From the NCBI GenBank assembly GCA_900543555.1, contig UQRL01000029.1:1-33796 (forward strand): a stretch of 33,796 nt of DNA, written 5' to 3'. Position 1 is the first letter of the stretch, and each line of letters opens with the position of its first letter. Shown piece after piece: positions 14,852 to 21,529 of this stretch. This DNA comes from an uncultured Oscillospiraceae bacterium (lineage in GTDB: Bacteria > Bacillota > Clostridia > Oscillospirales > Acutalibacteraceae). Below the pieces are notes generated by a model. That model did no database searches and was not told where the DNA came from. It saw only the letters and a program-made list of their open reading frames with translations. A program made the translations under genes and the position numbers.

Positions 14852-15433
14852 TCAATAGTAGCGCACCACGGCGATGACCTTGCCCAGCACAGAGGCGTGG
14901 TCGGAGTAGATGGGCTGGAAGTCCGGGTTTGCGGGCTGCAGGCGCACGCCCTCCTTTTCCCGGTACAGGCGCTTGACCGTGGCTTCATCGTCGATCATGG
15001 CCACCACGATCTCCCCGTCGTCCGCGGTGGAGACCCGCTCGGCCACCACATAGTCCCCGTCTAAAATGCCGGCGTCCCGCATGCTCAGGCCGCTGACATG
15101 CAGGGCAAACAGCTCCTTGCCCGCCTTGGGAGGGAAGGGGATGTAGCCCTCGATGTCCTCCACCGCCAGGATAGGCATGCCCGCCGTGACCTTGCCCAGA
15201 ATGGGCACCTGGGCGGCAGGGGACTCCCCCTCCACCCGGATGGAGCGGTTCAAGCCTGCCTCTCGGGTGATGTAGCCCAGGCGCTCCAAGGTCTTCAAAT
15301 GGGCGTGAACCGTGGAGGTGGAGCGCAGCCCCGTGGCAGCGCAGATCTCCCGCACCGTGGGGGGGACGCCCCCGGACACCTTCTGCCGGAGGAAATCATA
15401 GACTTTCTGCTGGCTTTTCGTGAGATGCTCCAT
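14852..15433 (-). CDS. lexA: LexA, SOS response transcriptional repressor
   Basis: LexA represses DNA-damage genes until RecA filaments trigger its self-cleavage. The 193-residue protein has an N-terminal winged helix-turn-helix (about 1-65; PTVREICAATGLRSTSTVHAHL includes the recognition helix). A cleavage site Ala84-Gly85 lies in VTAGMP. The S24-type peptidase domain has catalytic Ser117 (GLSMRDAGI) and Lys154 (ATVKRLYR). The start at 15433 is chosen because homologues begin MxxLTxxQ. An upstream in-frame ATG at 15496 overlaps the -35 box and cannot be transcribed from the promoter seen. The gene is autoregulated: its promoter overlaps a palindromic operator. It faces the flavodoxin gene across a shared terminator. 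Confidence 0.96.
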   Translation of the reverse strand: MEHLTKSQQKVYDFLRQKVSGGVPPTVREICAATGLRSTSTVHAHLKTLERLGYITREAGLNRSIRVEGESPAAQVPILGKVTAGMPILAVEDIEGYIPFPPKAGKELFALHVSGLSMRDAGILDGDYVVAERVSTADDGEIVVAMIDDEATVKRLYREKEGVRLQPANPDFQPIYSDHASVLGKVIAVVRYY

Positions 15434-15467
15434 ACCCGCGCCCCGCTTTCCTGGAATGGTTTTCTCT

Positions 15468-15496
15468 ATTATAGCACAAGATGAAGCGCTTCGCAA
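15468..15496 (-). promoter_or_regulatory. lexA promoter
   Basis: On the minus strand TTGCGA (15496-15491) and TATAAT (15473-15468) are spaced by 17 bp. The -35 box lies inside the LexA palindrome. Confidence 0.85.
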
Positions 15497-15510
15497 ACAT
15501 TTGTTTGCGA
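15491..15510. promoter_or_regulatory. LexA operator (SOS box) at the lexA promoter
   Basis: Perfect 9-bp inverted repeat, TCGCAAACA (15491-15499) and TGTTTGCGA (15502-15510), around TT. The core CAAACATTTGTTTG resembles the Gram-positive SOS box CGAACATATGTTCG with symmetric changes in both arms. It covers the -35 box, as expected for autorepression. Confidence 0.75.
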
Positions 15511-15630
15511 AAAAACGGAGTTTTTGCGGGAAATCCGATGCATTTCACCCCCCTGAAAAGTTCACAAAATCGGAAGAAATTCTTTAAGGTTTATTCACAG
15601 CGCCGTAACAACTCTCCCGGAATTTTTGGG

Positions 15631-15757
15631 TATAATAACAGCGTACTCAAAAGAAATGGACCGCACCTTTTCTTGAGATACATGTTCTACCCTCCTCAAT
15701 AATACCCCTCAAGCTAAAGAGAGGCCCCCGGCAGCGGAAGTTGCCGGGGGTTTCTCT
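15631..15757 (+). ncRNA. Predicted small structured RNA with own promoter and terminator
   Basis: A TATAAT box (15631-15636; no good -35) predicts a transcript from about 15643. The transcript ends at a strong terminator, CCCCCGGCA (15725-15733) with TGCCGGGGG (15742-15750), then a pyrimidine tract to about 15760, giving roughly 115 nt. Inside, TTGAG (15673-15677) can pair with any of three CTCAA copies: 15646-15650 (extended by AAGAAA against TTTTC), 15695-15699 or 15708-15712. Mutually exclusive helices are therefore possible. I do not recognise an Rfam family (not SRP, 6S or a common riboswitch). No supported open frame covers it. A separate spoIIQ promoter lies downstream of the terminator, so it need not be a leader. 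Confidence 0.45.
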
Positions 15758-15766
15758 TTCTTTGCT

Positions 15767-15796
15767 GCATAAACCCGTTCCAACAGGCCCAAAATA
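15767..15796 (+). promoter_or_regulatory. Sigma-F/G-type promoter of spoIIQ
   Basis: GCATA (15767-15771), 15-bp spacer, then GCCCAAAATA (15787-15796). This matches the forespore sigma-F pattern (GYWTA and GGNNANANTN) at most positions. The predicted start, about 15803, is 33 bp before spoIIQ. Family knowledge supports it: spoIIQ is a classic sigma-F gene. Confidence 0.6.
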
Positions 15797-15835
15797 CCTG
15801 TGCGACCGTATTTTGAGCCGAAAGGAACGTGTGAT

Positions 15836-16693
15836 ATGAACGGAAAACGCTTTACGGAGGAAAAGACCCGGCGCAGCGGATTTTACCTGGCGCTAGCGGT
15901 GTGCCTGGTGGCGGTGGGCGTCGCCGCGTGGAGCACCTATGACGCGGTAAACAGCTATGTGGAACCCACGACGGAGGAGTCCTCCCTGGCCAGCCAGCAG
16001 GCAGAGGATGTGCGGGAAAACCCAGAAGAGGCGAACGCCCTAACGAACGTCTCCAGCCAGGCGGAGAGCGCTGCCTCTCAGGCGGCCGATCCAGAGGATA
16101 CGGAAAATGACGACCCGGAAGCGCCCCGAACCTCCTCCTCCCAGCCCGCCCAGGAGACGGCGGGAGAGGTGGCCCAGCAGGCAGAGCCCTCTCCGGAGAG
16201 TCAGGCTCCAGAGAGCAGCCCATCCTCAGAGAGCAGCCAGGCCCCCCAGGTGCCCGCCAACGCCCCTCTGTATGAGATCAGCGCGGAGATGATATGGCCC
16301 GTTGAGGGCGGCGAGGTGCTGCATGCCTACAGCGCCGGGGCGCCGGTGTATTCCCAGACCATGAAGGATTGGCGCATCCACACAGGGCTGGATATCAGCG
16401 CCCAGCCCCAGGCCCCGGTGATGGCCTGCGCCAACGGCCAGGTGCGGGAGGTCTACACCGACAGCATGCTGGGCAACGTGGCCCTGATTGAGCACGGGGA
16501 CTACCTGTTCTACTACTGCGGCCTGGGGGAGGACTTCCAGGTGGAGGCCGGGGATGTGGTGGCCATGGGCCAGCAGATCGGCGTGGTGACGGCCGTGCCC
16601 TATGAGGCGGCCGAGGAGCCGCACCTCCACATAGAGGTGCGCCGGGACGGGGTGGCGGTGGACCCCCAGCCCCTGCTGGACAACGCCCAGTAA
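15836..16693 (+). CDS. spoIIQ: SpoIIQ-like forespore membrane protein with LytM (M23) domain
   Basis: SpoIIQ is made in the forespore and binds mother-cell SpoIIIAH across the engulfment space to form the feeding channel. The 285-residue protein has a short cytoplasmic start, one transmembrane helix (about 15-32), and a long Ser/Glu/Pro/Ala-rich linker (about 45-143). A C-terminal M23/LytM domain carries HTGLD (H182, D186) and HLH (H263, H265). Those are the complete zinc ligands, as in clostridial SpoIIQ and unlike the degenerate Bacillus protein. The assignment to SpoIIQ rather than a generic M23 peptidase rests on the architecture, the sigma-F-like promoter and the neighbouring spoIIID. 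The ATG at 15836 follows AAAGGA by nine bases; a GTG at 15800 precedes the predicted transcript. Confidence 0.85.
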   Translation: MNGKRFTEEKTRRSGFYLALAVCLVAVGVAAWSTYDAVNSYVEPTTEESSLASQQAEDVRENPEEANALTNVSSQAESAASQAADPEDTENDDPEAPRTSSSQPAQETAGEVAQQAEPSPESQAPESSPSSESSQAPQVPANAPLYEISAEMIWPVEGGEVLHAYSAGAPVYSQTMKDWRIHTGLDISAQPQAPVMACANGQVREVYTDSMLGNVALIEHGDYLFYYCGLGEDFQVEAGDVVAMGQQIGVVTAVPYEAAEEPHLHIEVRRDGVAVDPQPLLDNAQ

Positions 16694-16703
16694 GCCGGAA
16701 AAA

Positions 16704-16740
16704 GGCGGAGCTGCCCCAAAGAGGCGCTCCGCCCTTTTTT
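16704..16740. terminator. Bidirectional terminator between spoIIQ and spoIIID
   Basis: GGCGGAGC (16704-16711) pairs with GCTCCGCC (16726-16733), with T6 on the right (16735-16740) and an A run on the left. The right arm's T tract overlaps the spoIIID stop codon. Confidence 0.85.
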
Positions 16741-16993
16741 ATTTGAGAGCCTGGTATTTCTTTTTGGTGGCCAGCCCGCCCCGAATGTGGCGCTGGGCCT
16801 TGTTGACGGCCAGCACGTTTTTCACGTCCCGGTACAGGCCGCTGTCCAGGTATTTCAGGCGCTGGGAAACGTCCTTGTGCACCGTGCTCTTGCTGACGCC
16901 GAACTGCTTGGCGGCCCGGCGCACGGTCGCTTTGTTTTCCACAATGTATTCGCCGAGCCTGGTGGCCCGGTCGTCGATGACACGGTCAGACAT
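16739..16993 (-). CDS. spoIIID: SpoIIID, mother-cell sporulation transcription factor
   Basis: SpoIIID is the small helix-turn-helix regulator that follows sigma-E in the mother cell and tunes sigma-K genes. The 84-residue protein is of family length. It contains RATRLGEYIVENKATVRRAAKQFGVSKSTVHKDV, where FGVSKSTVHKD is the recognition helix shared almost unchanged by all SpoIIIDs, and ends with the basic HIRGGLATKKKY segment. The ATG at 16993 is preferred over a GTG at 16999 because GAGGGG lies five bases before it. A CATATGTATAAA stretch about 25-35 bp upstream may be part of a sigma-E -10 region but no -35 is clear. It is convergent with spoIIQ. Confidence 0.95.
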   Translation of the reverse strand: MSDRVIDDRATRLGEYIVENKATVRRAAKQFGVSKSTVHKDVSQRLKYLDSGLYRDVKNVLAVNKAQRHIRGGLATKKKYQALK

Positions 16994-17071
16994 ATGCACC
17001 CCTCGCTTCCAATGTGTTTATACATATGAAAGCGGGGGAAGGGTTAGTACAGGGGAATGGCGCCGGAGGCG

Positions 17072-19081
17072 TTAGATGTGGCGCTCAAACCATTGGGTGA
17101 TCTCCTGCAGCCGGCGGATGCGGTGCCGTGGTTTGCCGCTGCGGGAGAGCTCGTGGTTTTCCCCGTGGAAGATGATCATGCGGGTCTCCACGCCCCGCTG
17201 CTGCAGGGCGGCATACATTTGATACCCCTCGGACAGAGGGCAGCGGTAGTCTTCGTCGCTGTGGAGGAACAGGGTGGGGGTGGAGCAGTTATCCAGGTAC
17301 TTTAAGGGGGAGTGTTCCCACAGCTTTTCCATGCTGTTCCACACGTTGTCCCGGGCGCCCAGGCCCATTTGATCCCGGGCAAAGTCCTCTCCAATGTCCG
17401 AGGTAAACCCAAAGCCCACCCAGTTGGCGATGGAGCGCTGGGACGCGGCGGCGGCGAACCGGTGGGTGTGGCCGATGATCCAGTTGGTCATAAAGCCGCC
17501 GTAGCTGCCCCCGGTGACGCACAGCCGCTTCTCGTCGATTTGGGGATACTTTTCCAGCACACGGTCCGTAAAGGCCATCAGGTCGTCGTAATCAATGGTG
17601 CCGTATTTTCCCCGCAGGTCGGCAAACTGGTTGCCCCGGCCGTCTCCGCCCCGGGGGTTGGTAAAGAACACAAACCAGCCCTGGCTGGCCCAATACTGCA
17701 TCTCGTGGTAGAACACCTCGCCGTAGACCGTTTTAGGGCCGCCGTGGATATCTAAAATGGCGGGATAGGACTTTTGCGGGTCAAAGTCCTTGGGCAGCAG
17801 CACCCATCCCTCCAAATCCACTCCATCGTTCTCGTAGGGAAGGGCCTGGGGCAGGGCCACATACCGGCCGGCAAGCACCTTCTCGTTCAGGGTGGTGAGC
17901 TGGTCCCGTTCCTGGGCCTGGCAGTCCCAGCGGTACAGCTCTTGCAGCTTCCCGTCCTGCATGCCCACAAAGTACAGGGAACCCTCCGCCGCGTCGATGC
18001 AGTCCACCGAGCCGGCCTGGGTGTACACGGGGCGGATTTCCCCAGCCTCTTCCAGGCAGTACACCTGAGAGGCGCCCCCCAGGGTGGTGACAAAGTACAG
18101 CTTGTCCCCTTCCTGCACCCACTCCCGGCCGCCGCCCAGGCGGCAGTCGCTGCCCACAGAGGAGCCCAGGGCGTCCTCATAGGGGGCCAGCAGGGCCACT
18201 TGGCCCGAGGCGGGGTTCAGGGTGTAGAACTGGGCGTTCTCGTTGAGGCCGTAGCGCTTGCCATCGGTGGCCAGCAGCAGGATCTTCTCCCCCCACCAAA
18301 GGGCGTCGTACAGGTCGTAGGCGCGGGGCTTTAACAGCTCGGTGGTCCGGCCGGTCTCCCGGTCATATACATACACCCCAGACTTGTTCTTCCGCTTTAC
18401 GGTGTAGCTTTGGCCGGTAAAAAGCACCTGTTTCCCATCGGGGCTGAGGTGGGCGCTGCCGGTGGAAAAGGCCTCTTTTGTCACCCGCGTCAGCTTTCCA
18501 GAGGACTCTTCGTAGAGGAAGAGGGCGTCCCGGTGCTTATTGACGTAGCCCGCCCCGTTGAAGTAAAAGGGCATCTCATCCAGCACCTGGTAGTCCTTCT
18601 CCTCCTTCTTTTCCTTCAAAAGGGCCTCTTTGGCGCCGCCCTTGAGCTGGTGCGCCTTGGAGAAGCGAAGGTCCCAGTCCACGGCCAGCAGGTACACGCC
18701 CTCGTCCGCCTTTTCCAGCAGAGAGGCGGAAAGGGGCACTTCAAAGGCCTTTTGGGCCTCGCCGCCCCGAAGGTCCAGGCGGTAGAAGGCGGTGTGCTCC
18801 TCGCCCGCCTCCGCGCGCTTTTTCTGCTCCGGGTCCCTGGTGGACTGGAACAGCAGGGTGTGGGGGCCGTCCCACAGGAAGCCGCCGGTCTTCCCGTCTG
18901 TGGTCAGGGGGAAAGCCGGTCCGTCCAGGGGCTTGAGCCACAGGTCTTTCCGGTAGGAGTTCTCCTCCACGTCCGCCTGGGCGGTTAAAAAGGCCAGCTC
19001 TCCCAGCGGGCCCCGGCGCAGGCCGGAGAGGAATTTGTATTGGGTAAACAGGTCCATGGTAATGGGTTCCAATGAAATCAT
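17072..19081 (-). CDS. S9 family prolyl oligopeptidase / acylaminoacyl-peptidase
   Basis: The 669-residue cytoplasmic serine peptidase has an N-terminal propeller region (about 1-400) and a C-terminal alpha/beta-hydrolase domain. The catalytic triad is readable as S526 (GGSYGGFMTN), D611 (HSDEDYRCP) and H643 (FHGENH). ILDIHGGP near residue 440 forms the oxyanion strand. The layout fits the S9C acylaminoacyl-peptidase group, which removes blocked residues or cleaves short peptides. There is no signal peptide. The ribosome site AGAAAGG touches the ATG at 19081, so initiation at a nearby TTG (19072) or the ATG at 19057 is possible. It has its own promoter, divergent from the GntR operon. Confidence 0.92.
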   Translation of the reverse strand: MISLEPITMDLFTQYKFLSGLRRGPLGELAFLTAQADVEENSYRKDLWLKPLDGPAFPLTTDGKTGGFLWDGPHTLLFQSTRDPEQKKRAEAGEEHTAFYRLDLRGGEAQKAFEVPLSASLLEKADEGVYLLAVDWDLRFSKAHQLKGGAKEALLKEKKEEKDYQVLDEMPFYFNGAGYVNKHRDALFLYEESSGKLTRVTKEAFSTGSAHLSPDGKQVLFTGQSYTVKRKNKSGVYVYDRETGRTTELLKPRAYDLYDALWWGEKILLLATDGKRYGLNENAQFYTLNPASGQVALLAPYEDALGSSVGSDCRLGGGREWVQEGDKLYFVTTLGGASQVYCLEEAGEIRPVYTQAGSVDCIDAAEGSLYFVGMQDGKLQELYRWDCQAQERDQLTTLNEKVLAGRYVALPQALPYENDGVDLEGWVLLPKDFDPQKSYPAILDIHGGPKTVYGEVFYHEMQYWASQGWFVFFTNPRGGDGRGNQFADLRGKYGTIDYDDLMAFTDRVLEKYPQIDEKRLCVTGGSYGGFMTNWIIGHTHRFAAAASQRSIANWVGFGFTSDIGEDFARDQMGLGARDNVWNSMEKLWEHSPLKYLDNCSTPTLFLHSDEDYRCPLSEGYQMYAALQQRGVETRMIIFHGENHELSRSGKPRHRIRRLQEITQWFERHI

Positions 19082-19107
19082 CCTTTCTAAAACGGGAGTA
19101 TGGCTCC

Positions 19108-19136
19108 ATTATAGTGCGGATTGGGAGAAAGGACAA
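19108..19136 (-). promoter_or_regulatory. Promoter of the S9 peptidase gene
   Basis: On the minus strand TTGTCC (19136-19131) and TATAAT (19113-19108) with a 17-bp spacer. Confidence 0.75.
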
Positions 19137-19188
19137 GGGGCCATGGTCCCCACTCTGCAACATCCTGCAAAAAAATGAGGCTTCCCCC

Positions 19189-19217
19189 TTGACAGCGGGC
19201 GCGTTCCTGTGTATTAT
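19189..19217 (+). promoter_or_regulatory. Promoter of the GntR-ABC operon
   Basis: Consensus TTGACA (19189-19194), 17-bp spacer, TATTAT (19212-19217); transcription should start near 19224. Confidence 0.85.
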
Positions 19218-19226
19218 AGTGTTGTG

Positions 19227-19250
19227 GTTAGTTACTTGACTAATTAACTA
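19227..19250. promoter_or_regulatory. Likely operator of the YtrA-type GntR repressor
   Basis: An AT-rich island in GC-rich DNA just after the predicted transcription start contains nested inverted repeats: TAGTTA (19229-19234) with TAACTA (19245-19250), and GTTAGT (19227-19232) with ACTAAT (19239-19244, one mismatch). The position, about +3 to +27, suits autorepression by the gene product that follows. Assignment is inference. Confidence 0.55.
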
Positions 19251-19269
19251 GAAAAGATAGGAGGCAGCC

Positions 19270-19656
19270 ATGGAACTGGATTTCAATTCGGACCGGCCGA
19301 TTTTCCAGCAGATTGCCGAGGGGCTGGAGGACGGCATCCTCTCCGGGGCCTTCCCGGAGGAAAGCCAGATCCCCTCCATCACAGAATTTTCCGTGCTGTA
19401 TAAGATCAACCCTGCCACCGCCCTAAAGGGCATCAACCTGCTGGTGGAGGAGGGCGTGGTCTACAAGAAAAGGGGAGTTGGCATGTTCGTGCAGACCGGC
19501 GCGGTGGAAACGCTGCGCGCTAAACGGAAGGAAGGCTTTTACGACCGCTTTGTGGCCAGCCTGGTGGCAGAGGCCAAACGGCTGGGCATCGGCCGGGAGG
19601 AGCTGGCAAAGCTCATCGACCGGGGCTTTGCCCAGGGGGAAAAGGAGGAGTTATGA
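19270..19656 (+). CDS. GntR family transcriptional regulator, YtrA subfamily
   Basis: The 128-residue protein has the YtrA layout. An N-terminal winged helix (DRPIFQQIAEGLEDGILSGAF, IPSITEFSVLYKINPATALKGINLLVEEGVVYKKRGVGMFV) is followed by only a short helical dimerisation tail of about 50 residues. YtrA regulators usually repress an adjacent ABC transporter until cell-wall-active compounds are sensed. Its stop overlaps the ATG of the ATPase gene (ATGA), giving coupled translation. A likely operator sits at the transcription start. AGGAGG precedes the ATG. Confidence 0.9.
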   Translation: MELDFNSDRPIFQQIAEGLEDGILSGAFPEESQIPSITEFSVLYKINPATALKGINLLVEEGVVYKKRGVGMFVQTGAVETLRAKRKEGFYDRFVASLVAEAKRLGIGREELAKLIDRGFAQGEKEEL

Positions 19657-20534
19657 GCATTGTCATTGAAAACGTGAGCAAGCGCTTTGACCAGGTGCAG
19701 GCGCTGAAAGATGTGAGCTTTACCCTGGAGGAGGGGAAGATCTACGGCCTGCTGGGACGCAACGGCGCGGGGAAATCCACCCTGCTGAACGTGCTGACCC
19801 AGCGCATTTTCCCCGACGGGGGCAGCGTCACCGTGGACGGGGAGCCCATCGAAGGCAACGACCGTGCCCTCTCCAAGCTGTACCTGATGAGCGAGAAGCT
19901 CTACTACCCGGAGAACATGAAGGTGAAGGACGCCTTCAAGTGGAGCCGGGTGTTCTACCCGGAATTTGACTGGGAGTTCGCCTGGAACCTGGCCGGGGCC
20001 TTCCAGCTGAACACGGGCGCCAAGGTGAGCAAGCTGTCCACCGGGTACAGCTCCATCTTCAAGATCGTGGTGGCGCTGTCCACCAACGCCCCCTATGTGC
20101 TGCTGGACGAGCCCGTGCTGGGCCTGGACGCCAACCACCGGGACCTGTTCTACAAAACGCTGCTGGCCCGGTACGCGGAGCGCCCCTTCACCGCGGTGAT
20201 CTCCACCCACTTGATTGAGGAGATTTCCCACCTGATCGAGGACGTGGTCATCCTGCACCACGGGCAGGTGCTGGAGAAGGGGAACCGGGAGGGGCTGCTT
20301 TCCGGGGGCTACACGGTCAGCGGGCCCAAGGGGCTGGTGGAGGCGTACATCCGGGGCAAGCGCCTGCTGGGGACAGACACCCTGGGCGGCCTGATGAGCG
20401 CCCACCTGCAGGGCGTGCCGGACCGGGCCTCCCTGCCCCAGGGTCTGGAGCTCTCCAGCCTGGACTTACAGAAGATGTTCGTGCTGATGACCAGCGACCC
20501 GGAGCAAACCATTGCCGGGTCCCCCAGAACGTGA
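19653..20534 (+). CDS. ABC transporter ATP-binding protein
   Basis: The 293-residue ATPase has Walker A GRNGAGKST (35-43), Walker B YVLLDEP (148-154) and the switch histidine H186 (ISTH). The signature motif reads LSTGY (128-132) in place of LSGGQ, a variant common in YtrB-like ATPases. The tail after residue 210 is an extra domain of unknown role. With the 253-residue permease it would form an exporter or sensor pair of the Ytr type, controlled by the upstream regulator. The substrate is not identifiable. Confidence 0.9.
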   Translation: MSIVIENVSKRFDQVQALKDVSFTLEEGKIYGLLGRNGAGKSTLLNVLTQRIFPDGGSVTVDGEPIEGNDRALSKLYLMSEKLYYPENMKVKDAFKWSRVFYPEFDWEFAWNLAGAFQLNTGAKVSKLSTGYSSIFKIVVALSTNAPYVLLDEPVLGLDANHRDLFYKTLLARYAERPFTAVISTHLIEEISHLIEDVVILHHGQVLEKGNREGLLSGGYTVSGPKGLVEAYIRGKRLLGTDTLGGLMSAHLQGVPDRASLPQGLELSSLDLQKMFVLMTSDPEQTIAGSPRT

Positions 20535-20545
20535 GGAGGAGAGGT

Positions 20546-21307
20546 ATGAAACTGAAACAATCCATCCGCTACCAGCTGGCGGACTTCATCGGCCCTGTTA
20601 TCATCTACTACGGCGTGGTAATCGCCCTGCATATCGTGCTCTGCCTGGCGTGGATTTTCGGTTCCATCAGGGCCTATATGAGCGGAGGACTGTCGGCCTT
20701 TTCCACAGTGTTTTTGTTCATCTGCGGGCTTTGTTCCTTCCACGACAACCTGCCCATGCACCTGCAAAACGGCGTCAGCCGGAAGACCATGTACACCGCC
20801 TGGCTGGCGGTCACAGGGATTGTGTCAGCTGTTATGGCAGCGGCGGACACGGTGCTGGCCACCCTCATCGACCTGCTGGATCTGCCCATTTGGGGCTATG
20901 GCTCCGCCAATTTGTTTCTCACCCTGTTTAACTTGGACAGGCTGGCCTTTGGCCAAACCCTAGTCAACACTCTGTTTTCCATCCTCTTCAGCTTTGTGCT
21001 GCTGGCGCTGGCCATGACTTTGGGCTACTTTATTGTGGTGTTCTTCTACCGCCTGCCGGTGAAACTGCGGATTGTGGTGGGGGCCTGCGCGGGATTTCTG
21101 CTGTTCTTTGGCCTGCCCGGAGCGAAGATACTCGATACCAACCTGCTGGGCGAGGGGCTGCGGGCCTTCTTCCGCCAATACTTGGAGCCCGTGCTGGAGT
21201 TCATCTGGGAGAACCCCTTCGCCCTGATGGGAACCTGGGCCGTGGCGGCGGTGGTGCTCTCCGCCCTCAGCTGGCTGCTGATGCGCCGCACGGCGGTGGC
21301 GCGTTGA
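20546..21307 (+). CDS. ABC transporter membrane subunit (YtrC/D-like, about six helices)
   Basis: The 253-residue hydrophobic protein shows roughly six membrane segments, for example around residues 15-40, 50-70, 90-115, 150-175, 180-200 and 225-247. It has no ATPase motif. It lies 11 bp behind the ATPase gene in the same operon and should be its membrane partner. The ATG at 20546 follows GGAGGAGAGG at five bases; a GTG at 20531 is less well placed. No family signature is strong enough to name a substrate. Confidence 0.8.
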   Translation: MKLKQSIRYQLADFIGPVIIYYGVVIALHIVLCLAWIFGSIRAYMSGGLSAFSTVFLFICGLCSFHDNLPMHLQNGVSRKTMYTAWLAVTGIVSAVMAAADTVLATLIDLLDLPIWGYGSANLFLTLFNLDRLAFGQTLVNTLFSILFSFVLLALAMTLGYFIVVFFYRLPVKLRIVVGACAGFLLFFGLPGAKILDTNLLGEGLRAFFRQYLEPVLEFIWENPFALMGTWAVAAVVLSALSWLLMRRTAVAR

Positions 21308-21341
21308 GAAGCGGCTTCCGCTCTTTTCCCAGAGGAAAAAA

Positions 21342-21373
21342 GGCATCCGGCCAGAAGGCCGGATGCCCTTTTC
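21342..21373 (+). terminator. Terminator of the GntR-ABC operon
   Basis: GGCATCCGGCC (21342-21352) and GGCCGGATGCC (21357-21367), an 11-bp perfect stem with an AGAA loop, followed by CTTTTCT. Confidence 0.9.
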
Positions 21374-21462
21374 TGATTTTGGGTGATGGTTTTTGGCGAA
21401 TGTGGTGAAAAATATCCGGAAAAAGATTAGAAATTCCCACAAAAGATTTCTTGTTTTTTCTG

Positions 21463-21471
21463 TGATATAAT
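21463..21471 (+). promoter_or_regulatory. Extended -10 promoter of the MATE gene
   Basis: TGATATAAT combines an extended -10 TG with a perfect TATAAT (21466-21471). No -35 box is found at a proper distance; the region upstream is AT-rich. Confidence 0.65.
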
Positions 21472-21529
21472 GTTTCCTGGACAAATTTGACCCAAGAGGG
21501 AAACAAGAAGGAAAGGAAGAAAAAGAGTT

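Noticed and set aside
15481..15702. A 73-residue frame between lexA and spoIIQ
   Set aside because: It overlaps the LexA operator, a -10 box and the predicted RNA, has no ribosome site, and has unusual composition for this genome.
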